Translations under genes and position numbers: made by a program
The notes under the pieces: model-generated
What the model was told of the DNA's origin: nothing
Database searches by the model: none
What the model saw: the letters and a program-made list of their open reading frames with translations, nothing else
Part shown: one piece after another, positions 43,175 through 52,097 of the stretch
Layout of the letters: the number at the start of each line of letters is the position of its first letter
Numbering within the stretch: the first letter of the stretch is position 1
From: Burkholderiaceae bacterium
GTDB lineage: Bacteria > Pseudomonadota > Gammaproteobacteria > Burkholderiales > Burkholderiaceae_C
Assembly (NCBI GenBank): GCA_016790575.1
Contig: JAEUOU010000029.1
Location: 124,001-188,000 of the forward strand
Direction of reading: 5' to 3'
DNA length: 64,000 nt

Positions 43175-43438
43175 ATGGCCAAAGAAGAACTGATCGAAAT
43201 GATGGGTGTCGTCAACGAGGTCCTGCCCGACACCCGATTTCGAGTGACGCTGGACAACGGTCACCAGCTCATCGCCTACTCCGCCGGGAAAATGAAAAAA
43301 AACCACATCCGCATCCTGGCGGGTGACCGGGTTTCTCTGGAACTGTCGCCCTACGACCTGACCAAGGGCCGCATCAGCTTCCGCCATCTCGAATCACGCG
43401 GGCCCGCGCCGGCGGCGCGTCGACCCACCAATCGCTGA
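43175..43438 (+). CDS. infA: Translation initiation factor IF-1
   Basis: The 87-residue S1-fold protein binds the ribosomal A site during initiation. [24 protein letters not shown] and [21 protein letters not shown] match IF-1 with a C-terminal extension of about 15 residues ([17 protein letters not shown]). Some Burkholderiales carry two infA genes, one in the ribosomal cluster; this copy is outside such a cluster and may be the second, possibly a cold- or condition-specific form. The start follows an AAAAGGAA site. Confidence 0.93.
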   Translation: MAKEELIEMMGVVNEVLPDTRFRVTLDNGHQLIAYSAGKMKKNHIRILAGDRVSLELSPYDLTKGRISFRHLESRGPAPAARRPTNR

Positions 43439-43563
43439 ACGCGTCCCGATCGCCGCCCCACTGGGGCGATGGTCCGGTTCCTGAACTGCCGTGTCCGCGC
43501 GCGACGCGCAGAGGGCTCTCCGTCGCTGCGCACTGTGGCGCGGGCGGTGCCACAATGCTTGCC

Positions 43564-44415
43564 ATGCGATCCTTCCATGGTCAGGGCATTGTGATCACCG
43601 GCGCGGCCTCCGGCATCGGTGAGGCGCTGGCACACACACTGGCGGCGCAGGGTGCACGGCTGCTGCTTGCCGACGTACATGCCGAGCGACTCGACGCCGT
43701 GGTCGCCGCCCTGCGCGCCACCGGCGCCGACTGCCGGGCGCAGGTCTGTGATGTCGCCGACCGGGCCTCGGTGCTGGCGCTGGCCGACACGGCGCAACAG
43801 GCCTGGGGCGGTGCCCATGGGGTGGTCAACAACGCCGGTGTCGGCCTGGTGGCGCCGGTGCACAACCTGTCGATGCCCGATGCCCATTGGCTCATGAACA
43901 TCAACTTCTGGGGGGTGGTCCACGGCTGTCAGGCGTTTATGCCGCAGTTGCAGGCCCGCGCGCGGCGCCAGGAAGACACGGTGATCGTCAATATCTCCAG
44001 CATCTTCGCCATGGTGTCGATGCCTACCCAGTCGATCTACAACGCCAGCAAGGCGGCGGTGCGCGGCTTCTCGGACGCGCTGCGCGAAGAGTTGCGCGAC
44101 AGCGGCGTGCGTGTGTTGTGTGTGCACCCTGGCGGCATCCAGACCCGCATTTGCCAGGAAGCCCGCCTGGGCGATATCTCAGCGGTCGCCGACACGCCGC
44201 AGGCGCTGCATGCCCAGTTCGACCAGGCCGCGCGCACCACCGCGCCGCAAGCGGCGCAGGCCATCGTGCGCGCCATGCAAGACCGGCGCACGCGGCTGCT
44301 GATCGGTGCCGACGCCCGCCTCGGTGACGTGATCTATCGTCTCTGGCCGACCCGCGCCGCGCCCTGGCTGTCGGCGCTGGCACGTCGCCTGCGGCAGCAC
44401 GCGAACGCCTCTTGA
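43564..44415 (+). CDS. Short-chain dehydrogenase/reductase
   Basis: The 283-residue SDR has the cofactor motif VITGAASGIGEALAHTLAAQG, the NNAG motif (GVVNNAGVGLVAP), and the catalytic Ser-Tyr-Lys triad (VNISSIFAMVSMPTQSIYNASKAAVRG). D54-like acidic residue in LLADVHAERLDAV suggests a preference for NAD(H). The substrate is unknown. An in-frame ATG at 43555 is also possible; CACAATGC here resembles a -10 element. It is linked by TGATG to the DUF1214 gene. Confidence 0.9.
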   Translation: MRSFHGQGIVITGAASGIGEALAHTLAAQGARLLLADVHAERLDAVVAALRATGADCRAQVCDVADRASVLALADTAQQAWGGAHGVVNNAGVGLVAPVHNLSMPDAHWLMNINFWGVVHGCQAFMPQLQARARRQEDTVIVNISSIFAMVSMPTQSIYNASKAAVRGFSDALREELRDSGVRVLCVHPGGIQTRICQEARLGDISAVADTPQALHAQFDQAARTTAPQAAQAIVRAMQDRRTRLLIGADARLGDVIYRLWPTRAAPWLSALARRLRQHANAS

Positions 44416-45038
44416 TGGCCGTCCATTCCGCGTCTGTCACGCCCGAACGGCCCCACTGGGGTGTCGTTGTCCTGCTGTACTTTCTGGCGCTTGTCGTCGG
44501 TGCCGGATCGGCCTGGCTGGTGGTGCGCAGCCAGCTCGACCGTGGGGGTGTCGGTGCCGGCCCGTGGCGGACCAGCACACTGGCGGGTAGCGCCGACGCC
44601 GACCCTTACACCCGGGCCGTGGTGGCGCTGGGCGCACTCCTGGCACTCAATCGCAACGAAACCTTGTATTTCCTGGCCAGCACCGACAGCGACGGGCGGG
44701 CTCTGCTTTCGCGTTGCCGCTACCGGATCAGCGGCACACCACCGCCGGCGCGATGGTGGAGCATCACGGCCTATGCGGAGGACCGTTTCCTGTTCGATGC
44801 GCCCGGTGGCCGCTACAGCGTCAACGGGCGAACCGTACCGCTGGGCGCCCAGGGCCAGTTTGCTTTCGAGAGTGGTCCGAACGCACCGGATGCCGCATCG
44901 GCGGTGGCCTGGCTGCCCACGCCGGGCGATCGCGGCTTGAGTTTTGCGCTGCGTCTGTACAACCCCGAACCCGGCGTGGCGGCCGATCCGGCCTCGCTGG
45001 CCGCTCCGGGCATTGAACGCCTGGGAGCCTGCGAATGA
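44415..45038 (+). CDS. DUF1214 membrane-anchored protein
   Basis: The 207-residue protein has one N-terminal transmembrane helix (WGVVVLLYFLALVVGAGSAW) and a beta-rich DUF1214 domain (YRISGTPPPARWWSITAYAEDRFLFDAPGGRYS, residues about 100-135; GLSFALRLYNPEP). The function is unknown. DUF1214 often occurs fused to or beside DUF1254; here the two are separate genes in one operon, joined by a 22-codon frame. It overlaps the SDR stop by one base. Confidence 0.85.
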   Translation: MAVHSASVTPERPHWGVVVLLYFLALVVGAGSAWLVVRSQLDRGGVGAGPWRTSTLAGSADADPYTRAVVALGALLALNRNETLYFLASTDSDGRALLSRCRYRISGTPPPARWWSITAYAEDRFLFDAPGGRYSVNGRTVPLGAQGQFAFESGPNAPDAASAVAWLPTPGDRGLSFALRLYNPEPGVAADPASLAAPGIERLGACE

Positions 45039-45103
45039 GCGCCACGCCGGACCGCCGCAAGCAAGCTCGCACCGCCATGAAAAGCATGGAGCTTGCCAAG
45101 TGA
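45035..45103 (+). CDS. Possible 22-residue coupling peptide
   Basis: A 22-codon frame (MSATPDRRKQARTAMKSMEL, then AK) starts at the ATGA overlap with the DUF1214 stop and ends at a TGA overlapping the GTG of the DUF1254 gene. Its exact fit to both neighbours suggests translational coupling. Whether the peptide has a function of its own is unknown. Confidence 0.4.
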   Translation: MSATPDRRKQARTAMKSMELAK

Positions 45104-45666
45104 GCCCGCTTCGATACCTGAGCCTGCGCAGCCCCTGGTACGTCCGCATCGAGGTGCTGGCGGTGGTGGCCCTGCTTGCGCACCTGCTGGTGGTCTGGGC
45201 GATCCCCTACGCCATCATGGCGGCGCTGTCGCGGGCGGCACCCGCCGAGGGGCGGGGGCCCGGTGTGGTGTATTTCCCGCCCATGACCGACCACACCCAG
45301 CGCCGCGTGGTGTTGCCCAGCCCCGACCTGCTGTACGCCACTTGCAGTTTCGACGTGCGCCGGCAGGCACTGCGTATCCAGGCGGACCCGAAACTGCCCG
45401 GTTACTGGTCGATTGCGCTTTACGCGGCCAATTCCGACAACTTCTTTGTGCTCAATGATCGGCAGGCAGCCGGCGCGCCGGTCGATCTTCTGCTGATGGG
45501 CCCGGACACCCCGGAGCCGGCTGCCCTCCCCGCGGGCATACGGCGGGTCACGGCGCCGGGCGGACGCGGCCTGCTGCTGATGCGGGTGCTGGTGGGTGAC
45601 TACGCCGCCGAGCGTGTGGCGGTCGAGGCCGCCCGGCGCACGCTGCGCTGCACGCCGCTGGCCTGA
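45100..45666 (+). CDS. DUF1254 membrane-anchored protein
   Basis: The 188-residue protein has one N-terminal helix (VRIEVLAVVALLAHLLVVWAI) and a domain matching DUF1254: GVVYFPPMTDHTQRRVVLPSPDLLYATCSFDV, residues about 55-86, then PGYWSIALYAANSDNFFVLND. The function is unknown. The GTG start has GGAG 8 bases upstream and overlaps the stop of the small frame before it. It is the last gene of the SDR-DUF1214-DUF1254 operon. Confidence 0.83.
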   Translation: MSPLRYLSLRSPWYVRIEVLAVVALLAHLLVVWAIPYAIMAALSRAAPAEGRGPGVVYFPPMTDHTQRRVVLPSPDLLYATCSFDVRRQALRIQADPKLPGYWSIALYAANSDNFFVLNDRQAAGAPVDLLLMGPDTPEPAALPAGIRRVTAPGGRGLLLMRVLVGDYAAERVAVEAARRTLRCTPLA

Positions 45667-45712
45667 CCGGCCACCACAAGACCGCGCAGCCCGGCGCCGC
45701 ACGGCCTGGACA

Positions 45713-46831
45713 TCAGCCGCCAGTGTGGGGGTTGGCGTGGTTGCGGCGAAGTTGTACAGCCGCAGCCAGGCCGTCGAGGACCGGAACGGTCTGGTCGAAG
45801 CTGATGCAGGCGTCGGTGACCGACACGCCGTGCTGCAGCGGCTGGCCGGGCACGATGTCCTGGCGGCCTTCTTTGAGGTGGCTTTCGATCATCACGCCGG
45901 TAATGCGGGTGTCGCCGGCGGAAACCTGCGCGGCCACCTCGGCCGCCACGGCAATCTGCCGCTGGTGCTGCTTGCTGCTGTTGGCGTGCGAGACGTCGAT
46001 CATCACCTGCTCTCGCAGGCCGGCGGCCTTGAGCAGGCTGCAGGCCGCGTCGACGTCCGCCTTGGCGTAGTTGGTGGTCTTGCCGCCGCGCAGGATGACG
46101 TGGCAGTCGTTGTTGCCACGGGTTTCGAAAATAGCGGCCTGGCCCATCTTCGTCATACCCATAAAGGCGTGACTGGCCAGCGCGGCCTGGATGGCGTCGG
46201 ACGCCACCTTGATGCCGCCGTCGGTGCCGTTCTTGAAGCCCACCGGGCAGGACAGACCGCTGGCCAGCTGGCGGTGGCTCTGGCTCTCCGTCGTGCGCGC
46301 ACCGATCGCGCCCCAGCTCACCAGGTCGCTGATGAACTGTGGCGACAACAGGTCGAGGAACTCGGTGCCCACCGGCAGGCCCAGCGCCAGCACGTCCAGC
46401 AGCAGCTGGCGCGCCAGCTCCAGCCCTTCGTTGATGGCAAAGCTCCCGTCCAGGTGCGGGTCGTTGATGTAGCCCTTCCAGCCCACCGTGGTGCGGGGCT
46501 TTTCGAAATACACCCGCATCACGACCAGCAGGTCGTCGCGCAGCCGGTCCGCCTCCGCCTTCAGGCGCCGGGCGTAGTCCATGGCCTGGTCATGGTCGTG
46601 GATCGAGCAGGGTCCCACCACCACAATCAGGCGGTCGTCCTGCCCGTGCAGAATCTTCGAAATGGCCTGCCGGCTGTGTTCAACCAGCGCCTGCGCGGCC
46701 TCTGGCGCGGGAAGCCATTCCTGCAGCAGGGCCGGGGTGATCAGGGGGCGTACGGCGCCGATGCGCGTGTCGTCAATTCGGGTGTGGTCCAGGGTCGCGA
46801 CGGCCCGGGCGGGGTGTACATGGGTGGTCAT
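45713..46831 (-). CDS. aroG: 3-deoxy-7-phosphoheptulonate synthase (type I, AroG/F/H)
   Basis: The 372-residue enzyme condenses phosphoenolpyruvate and erythrose-4-phosphate, the first step of the shikimate pathway. Blocks include LIVVVGPCSIHDHDQAMDYARRL, MRVYFEKPRTTVGWKGYINDPHLDGS, VGTEFLDLLSPQFISDLVSWGAIGARTTESQSHRQLASGLSCPVGFKNGTDG (residues about 150-200) and DVSHANSSKQ. It is the E. coli AroG-like type with an N-terminal regulatory extension, so feedback control by an aromatic amino acid is likely; which one cannot be read. A dispersed-repeat copy lies directly upstream. Confidence 0.95.
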   Translation of the reverse strand: MTTHVHPARAVATLDHTRIDDTRIGAVRPLITPALLQEWLPAPEAAQALVEHSRQAISKILHGQDDRLIVVVGPCSIHDHDQAMDYARRLKAEADRLRDDLLVVMRVYFEKPRTTVGWKGYINDPHLDGSFAINEGLELARQLLLDVLALGLPVGTEFLDLLSPQFISDLVSWGAIGARTTESQSHRQLASGLSCPVGFKNGTDGGIKVASDAIQAALASHAFMGMTKMGQAAIFETRGNNDCHVILRGGKTTNYAKADVDAACSLLKAAGLREQVMIDVSHANSSKQHQRQIAVAAEVAAQVSAGDTRITGVMIESHLKEGRQDIVPGQPLQHGVSVTDACISFDQTVPVLDGLAAAVQLRRNHANPHTGG

Positions 46832-46854
46832 GGCCAGATTATCAGCCAAAAATT

Positions 46855-46890
46855 GCCATACCCAGCGAAATAAGGTCATCTTGTGCTATT
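46855..46890 (-). repeat. Dispersed intergenic repeat, copy 8
   Basis: On the minus strand: AATAGC, seven bases, GAC, seven bases, CGCTGGGTATGGC. It lies between the divergent aroG and AAR-like genes, 24 bp upstream of the aroG start. Confidence 0.78.
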
Positions 46891-47041
46891 GTTTTTTAAC
46901 CTCTTGGCGGAACCCCGGACCGATTCCGTTGCTTCGCCGATGGCGGCGAAATGCGATTCGTTTGCGCCAATCGGCCTTGCATCCAGCGCACCCGTGTGAC
47001 AATGAAATCGGCATACACCTTGTCGCAAGAGACCCCCCACC

Positions 47042-49225
47042 ATGAAACACGTCATCGGCATCAGTCTGGGCTCCAGCCAGCAGGATTTTTCCTTCACCAC
47101 CACCTTCCTGGGTGTGCGCATGCGGGTGCAGCGCATCGGAACCGATGGCTCCAAGACCCGTGCCGCCAAGTTATTGCGCGAGTGGGACAAAAAGGCCGAC
47201 GCGATTGGTCTGGGTGTCGTCAAGGACAAATACAAGGTCGGGACAACGCGCCTGATCGAAAAGGAAAGCGCCGAACTGGTCGCGCTGGTGCGCAAGGCTC
47301 CCTGCAGCATCGGCGCGCGTCTGGCCGACATTTACCAGGAATGGGCCGTGCGACATGCGCAGATTCATCTGGGCAACTATTTCAACAACCAGCGGGTGCT
47401 GTTTTTCTCGGGGCTGACCCACTACAAGCTGGCGGTAACCCTGTCGGAGTGGACCGAAAACCTCCAGTTTGCCGATGCCCTGCAGCAACTGGCGGTGCCC
47501 AAGATGCTCACTTCGCTGGACGGTCTGCAGCTGTACGCCAGCGGCGCGCACTACGTCACCGACTGGACGCCGCCGGAGGTGATCGCCTCCGGCCCGGTCA
47601 AGGAATGGACCCGTTTTGTGCTGCGCAAAGCCTTGCAGAAGGCCACCGTGGTGGTCGCGCCGGTTCATGAACTGGACGATTTCGGTCTCGAGGAACTGGC
47701 CGGAAAGACCATCATCACGACCACGGTCAATGCCCAGCGGTTTGAGGCGTTTCGGGACAAGGGAGTGCACCTGATCATTGACGGCGCCCCGGAGCTCGAA
47801 GGCCACGTGCTCGACCCGGCTCTGATGGACGCCATGATTGTTGCGGCCACCGAAAAGCAGCCGGCCGACCTGCTGGAAGACGATTACCTGGAGATCATCA
47901 ATGGCTTGGGCATCGAGCCTCGCCTGCTCTACCCCAACGGCTTCAAGCGGATCAACCGGTTTGCGTTTGTGATTCACCCGCTGTCGCAGGAGTACTTCAA
48001 GAAGGTCAAACCGATCGAGATGTTGTCGCAGGTGTCGCCACCGGTGATGATGAACTCGCTGGAAAAAATCATGGCCTATGCGCCGCCCTTCGTCTATTCG
48101 CGGGTCACCGGCGTGAAGTCGCCGACTGGGGTGGAAGCCGAAGGCTGGCTGATTTCCGTCGGCGGCACGCCCCGCGAGATCATGGCCCATAGCCCCGAGT
48201 TCACCTACAAGCGCCTGCTGGACGCAGCCGCCATGGCCAAACGCCTGGGCGCGCAGATCATGGGGCTGGGCGCTTTCACCAAGGTGGTCGGCGACGCCGG
48301 GCTCACTGTGGCCAAACGCGCGCCCTTGCCCATCACCACCGGCAACAGCTACAGCGCGTCCGGCGCGCTGTGGGCCGCGCACGATGCGATGTTGCGCATG
48401 CGACTGCTGCCGCCGCCCAAGGGGAAAGGGCGCGTGCCGTTCAAGGCCATGGTGGTCGGTGCCACCGGTGCCATTGGTTCGGTCTGCGCCCGCCTCCTCG
48501 CCCGGGCTGCTCAGGACGTCTACCTGGTCTCGCCCGAGACCGCCAAGTTGCTGGCGCTGAAAGAATCGATCCTGAAGGAATCCCCGGGTGTGAATCTGTT
48601 CCTGTCGGCCCGTGCCGACAAGGACATCGCGGAGATGGACATGATCGTCACAGCCACCTCCGGTGCCGGCAAGAAAGTGCTGGACATCATGAAGGTCAAA
48701 CCCGGCTGCGTGATCACCGATGTGGCCCGGCCGCTGGACCTGCCGCCGGAAGAGGTGGCCAAACGACCGGATGTGCTGGTCATTGAATCCGGCGAAATCG
48801 AGATGCCCGGTGACGTGCACATGAAAAACATCGGTTTGCCCAAAGGGGTAGCCTACGCCTGCCTGGCGGAAACCATTGTTCTGGCGCTGGAGGGCCGATT
48901 CGAGAACTTCACCGTCGGCCGCGCCATCGAGTGGGAGAAGGTGCGAGAAATCTACAAGCTCGGCCTCAAACATGGCATGAAGCTGGCGGCCATCTCGGGT
49001 GTCAACGGGCCGTTCAGCGACGAAGACATCGCGCAGGTGCGCGAACGCGCGCTGGCCGAGCGGGCCCGGCGCCTTCCGCAAGGCACCGCCAAGGGGTCAG
49101 GCAAGCCTGCCGCGGCAGGGAAAGTGGCTGCACCGCGCCAGCGCCGGGCGGCGGCTTCACCGGGCAGCGCCGCACCGGCGGCGCCGAAGTCCCGCCGGCC
49201 GACCAGCCGGCCGAAAGCGCCGTGA
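47042..49225 (+). CDS. Acyl-ACP reductase (cyanobacterial AAR)-like protein with a large N-terminal extension
   Basis: Of the 727 residues, about 315-665 resemble cyanobacterial long-chain acyl-ACP reductase (AAR), which makes fatty aldehydes. Shared blocks are LGAFTKVVGDAGLTVAKR, TTGNSYSASGALWAAHDA, the NAD(P) motif VVGATGAIGSVCARLLA (about 470-487) and VAYACLAETIVLALEGRFE. In the last, C607 matches the acyl-accepting Cys of AAR. The first 310 residues (MKHVIGISLGSSQQDFSF onward) match nothing I recognise and are absent from AAR. The tail after 665 is a basic Ala/Pro-rich linker. It is followed by KAS III, ALDH and GMC genes, suggesting lipid- or aldehyde-forming chemistry. Exact substrate and direction are inference. 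Confidence 0.8.
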   Translation: MKHVIGISLGSSQQDFSFTTTFLGVRMRVQRIGTDGSKTRAAKLLREWDKKADAIGLGVVKDKYKVGTTRLIEKESAELVALVRKAPCSIGARLADIYQEWAVRHAQIHLGNYFNNQRVLFFSGLTHYKLAVTLSEWTENLQFADALQQLAVPKMLTSLDGLQLYASGAHYVTDWTPPEVIASGPVKEWTRFVLRKALQKATVVVAPVHELDDFGLEELAGKTIITTTVNAQRFEAFRDKGVHLIIDGAPELEGHVLDPALMDAMIVAATEKQPADLLEDDYLEIINGLGIEPRLLYPNGFKRINRFAFVIHPLSQEYFKKVKPIEMLSQVSPPVMMNSLEKIMAYAPPFVYSRVTGVKSPTGVEAEGWLISVGGTPREIMAHSPEFTYKRLLDAAAMAKRLGAQIMGLGAFTKVVGDAGLTVAKRAPLPITTGNSYSASGALWAAHDAMLRMRLLPPPKGKGRVPFKAMVVGATGAIGSVCARLLARAAQDVYLVSPETAKLLALKESILKESPGVNLFLSARADKDIAEMDMIVTATSGAGKKVLDIMKVKPGCVITDVARPLDLPPEEVAKRPDVLVIESGEIEMPGDVHMKNIGLPKGVAYACLAETIVLALEGRFENFTVGRAIEWEKVREIYKLGLKHGMKLAAISGVNGPFSDEDIAQVRERALAERARRLPQGTAKGSGKPAAAGKVAAPRQRRAAASPGSAAPAAPKSRRPTSRPKAP

Positions 49226-49308
49226 TCGCATGATCGTGCCAAACTGACCGACAATCCGGCATCCACGGTTTGCCGTGGAGTCACCATTTCCCAGCCGGAA
49301 CCGACGCC

Positions 49309-50427
49309 ATGTTTCCAGTCGCCATCAGCAGCACCGGGCTGTTTGTCCCGCCGCACGTCATCACCAACGAAGAACTGGTGGTCGCATTCAACGCCTTTGC
49401 CGAACAGGAAAATGCCGCCCACGCCGCCGAGATCGCTGCCGGCACGCGCCAGCCGGTGCCGCTGTCCAGCGTCGAGTTCATCGAAAAAGCCTCGGGGATC
49501 AAGCGCCGCTATGTGATGGAAAAAGACGGCGTGCTCGACCCCCGGCGCATGCGCCCGCGCTTCAAGGCCCGCCCCGACACCGAGATCTCCATGATGGCCG
49601 AGATCGCCGTCGCCGCTGCCAGGCAGGCACTGGAGCGCGCCGGCAAGACCGCCGCCGATGTCGATGGCGTGATCTGCGCCGCGGCCAACATGCAGCGCGC
49701 CTACCCCGCGATGGCGGTCGAGATCCAGACCGCGCTGGGGATCCAGGGCTTCGGTTTCGACATGAACGTGGCCTGTTCGTCGGCCACCTTTGGTATCGAG
49801 ATGGCGGTCAACGCCGTCAAATCCGGCGCCGCCCGCGCGGTGCTGGTGGTGGACCCCGAGATTACCTCCGCCCACCTGGCCTGGAAAGACCGCGACTGCC
49901 ACTTCATCTTCGGTGACGTCTGCACCGCCATCCTGGTCGAGCGCCTGGACAACGCGCCCGCCGGTGCCTGGGAGGTGCTGGGCACCCGGCTGCTCACCAG
50001 TTTCTCCAATGCCATACGCAACAACGCCGGCTTCATGTCGCGCGCCGAAGACCGCGACCCCGACGACCGCGACCAGCTCTTCTATCAGGAGGGCCGCCGC
50101 GTGTTCAAAGAGGTTTGCCCGCTGGCCGCGCAGCACATGACCAGCCACCTGGCCGACCTGGGTTTCACGCCTGCACAGGTCCGCCGCTTCTGGCTGCATC
50201 AGGCCAACCTGTCGATGAACCAGCTCATCGCCCGCAAGCTGCTGGGCCGCGACGCCACGCCCGAAGAAGCGCCGGTGATCCTGGACGAGTTCGCCAATAC
50301 CGCCTCGGCCGGTTCCATCATCGCCTTCCACCGCCACAGCGCTGATTTCCGGGCCGGCGACATGGGTGTGATCTGCTCGTTCGGCGCGGGCTACTCGATC
50401 GGCAGCGTGGTCGTGCGCCGCACCTGA
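49309..50427 (+). CDS. Beta-ketoacyl-ACP synthase III (PA3286-like)
   Basis: The 372-residue thiolase-fold enzyme has the KAS III triad: C156 in NVACSSATFGIEM, His in RFWLHQANLSMNQ and Asn in EFANTASAGS. The long N-terminus (ISSTGLFVPPHVITNEELVVAFNAF and FIEKASGIKRRYVMEKDG) fits the PA3286 subgroup, which in Pseudomonas accepts medium-chain acyl-CoA from beta-oxidation for fatty acid synthesis, better than housekeeping FabH. Next to an AAR-like reductase it may prime or extend the acyl chain to be reduced. It starts 83 bp after that gene. Confidence 0.9.
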   Translation: MFPVAISSTGLFVPPHVITNEELVVAFNAFAEQENAAHAAEIAAGTRQPVPLSSVEFIEKASGIKRRYVMEKDGVLDPRRMRPRFKARPDTEISMMAEIAVAAARQALERAGKTAADVDGVICAAANMQRAYPAMAVEIQTALGIQGFGFDMNVACSSATFGIEMAVNAVKSGAARAVLVVDPEITSAHLAWKDRDCHFIFGDVCTAILVERLDNAPAGAWEVLGTRLLTSFSNAIRNNAGFMSRAEDRDPDDRDQLFYQEGRRVFKEVCPLAAQHMTSHLADLGFTPAQVRRFWLHQANLSMNQLIARKLLGRDATPEEAPVILDEFANTASAGSIIAFHRHSADFRAGDMGVICSFGAGYSIGSVVVRRT

Positions 50428-50460
50428 GGTCGTTCGCCCGGCCAGTTCGGGCGCCGACTG

Positions 50461-50494
50461 CCGGGTAAACCCGGGTCAGATTTGGGAATCTGAC
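50461..50494. repeat. Two adjacent palindromes upstream of the ALDH gene
   Basis: CCGGG-TAAA-CCCGG (50461-50474) is directly followed by GTCAGATT-TGGG-AATCTGAC (50475-50494), a perfect 8-bp stem. They lie 34 bp after the KAS III stop. They could be a REP-like element, an operator or a transcript-processing site. Confidence 0.6.
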
Positions 50495-50618
50495 TCCAGT
50501 GTGACGCAAAACGATAGCCAAGCGCCCGGCCAACCGCTAATCTCCGCCGATTCTGTGGCGCGTGGGCATTCCGAACCGGATCCCCCCACGCGCCCGTGCA
50601 TCCATCGGAGTTGAGAAC

Positions 50619-52061
50619 ATGACAGATTCAGTGAGCCCGACCCCGGCGTCCGCCGAGGCCCAGCGCGAAACGCTCGAGCAGACGCTGGCGCTGCAGCGCA
50701 AAGCCTACCTTGCCAATCCCTATCCGAGCCGTGCGCAGCGCAAGGATGATCTGTTGCGGCTCAAGGCCTTCGTTCGCGACAACCGCGACGCCATCCTGGA
50801 TGCCATCAGCGCCGACTACGGCAACCGTTCGCGCCATGAAACCCTGTTTGCCGAGATCTATGGGGTGCTCGACGGCATCGACCATGCGATCGGCAACCTG
50901 CGCAAGTGGATGAAACCGCAACGGCGCAGCATCGACCTGAAGAACTTTTTCGGCGCGCGCAATCGGGTCATTCCGCAACCGCTGGGGGTTGTGGGACACA
51001 TCGTGCCCTGGAACTTTCCCATCTTCCTGTGTTTCGGTGGCCTGACTTCGGCGTTCGCCGCCGGCAACCGCTGCATGGTCAAAATGTCCGAAAACTCGCG
51101 GGGCCTGGCCCGATTGCTGATCGAGTTGGCGCCGAAGTATTTTCCCGCCGACAAGCTGGCGTTTTTTGACGAGACCGGCGGCGTTGGCATTGCGTTCTCG
51201 CAGCTCAAGTTCGACCACTTGCTGTTTACCGGTTCCGGCCAGACGGGTCGGGCGGTCATGGCGGCCGCCTCTCAGAACCTGTGTCCGGTCACGCTGGAAC
51301 TCGGCGGCAAGGCCCCGGCCTTGGTCTGTGACGACTTTCCGCTGCGCACCGCCGTCGAGCGCATTACTTTTTTCAAGTACTTCAATGCAGGCCAGATATG
51401 CACCACTGCCGATCACGCCTTCGTGCCGCAGGGCCGGATTGCCGAGTTCGTGGAGATCGCTCGAACTGTGGTTTCGGCCCGGTACCCCGCATTGCATTCC
51501 CCGGACTACACCTCGGTCATCGATGACCGGGCGTTCCAGCGCATCACGCAGGCGCTGGAGGAAGCACGTGACCGGGGCGCCACGCTGATTCAGCTGATTC
51601 CCGGTCCGGCATGGGATGCAGCCAGCCGAAAGATTGCGCCCCATATCGTGCTGGATGCGCCCGCCGATTGTGCTTTGCGCACCCGCGAGATTTTCGGGCC
51701 GGTGCTGCCGCTCATCGGCTACAGCGATATCAATCAGGTGGTTGACAGCATCAATGCCGGCCCCAGGCCCCTGGCGTTTTATCCGTTCAGCCACGACAAA
51801 GCGCTGGTCCATGACCTGATCCACCGCGTCATGTCCGGCGGCGTCACCGTCAATGACATCGTGCTGCACACCGGACAACACGACATGCCGTTCGGCGGCG
51901 TCGGTGAAAGCGGGATGGGCCACTATCATGGACATGAGGGCTTCGTCACGTTCTCAAAGCTGCGCCCGGTTTTCTACCAGGCGCCCTTCAGTGCCGTGAA
52001 GTTTCTCTGGCCCCCTTACGGGAAGTTCGCGACCCGTTACCTCGATTTCCTGACCCGCTAG
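50619..52061 (+). CDS. Aldehyde dehydrogenase (coniferyl-aldehyde type)
   Basis: The 480-residue enzyme is of the ALDH superfamily, closest to coniferyl-aldehyde dehydrogenase and long-chain fatty aldehyde forms. The cofactor and catalytic blocks are VVGHIVPWNFPIFL, LFTGSGQTGRAVM, LELGGKAPALVC (general base Glu) and FFKYFNAGQICTTADH (nucleophile Cys). A C-terminal hydrophobic stretch (VKFLWPPYGKFATRYLDFL) may tether it to the membrane, as in fatty aldehyde dehydrogenases. In this cluster a long-chain aldehyde is the likely substrate. GGAG precedes the ATG. Confidence 0.92.
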   Translation: MTDSVSPTPASAEAQRETLEQTLALQRKAYLANPYPSRAQRKDDLLRLKAFVRDNRDAILDAISADYGNRSRHETLFAEIYGVLDGIDHAIGNLRKWMKPQRRSIDLKNFFGARNRVIPQPLGVVGHIVPWNFPIFLCFGGLTSAFAAGNRCMVKMSENSRGLARLLIELAPKYFPADKLAFFDETGGVGIAFSQLKFDHLLFTGSGQTGRAVMAAASQNLCPVTLELGGKAPALVCDDFPLRTAVERITFFKYFNAGQICTTADHAFVPQGRIAEFVEIARTVVSARYPALHSPDYTSVIDDRAFQRITQALEEARDRGATLIQLIPGPAWDAASRKIAPHIVLDAPADCALRTREIFGPVLPLIGYSDINQVVDSINAGPRPLAFYPFSHDKALVHDLIHRVMSGGVTVNDIVLHTGQHDMPFGGVGESGMGHYHGHEGFVTFSKLRPVFYQAPFSAVKFLWPPYGKFATRYLDFLTR

Positions 52062-52097
52062 TTCGTTGGCGACGTCCCCTTTTCCTCAGGAGCTGTG

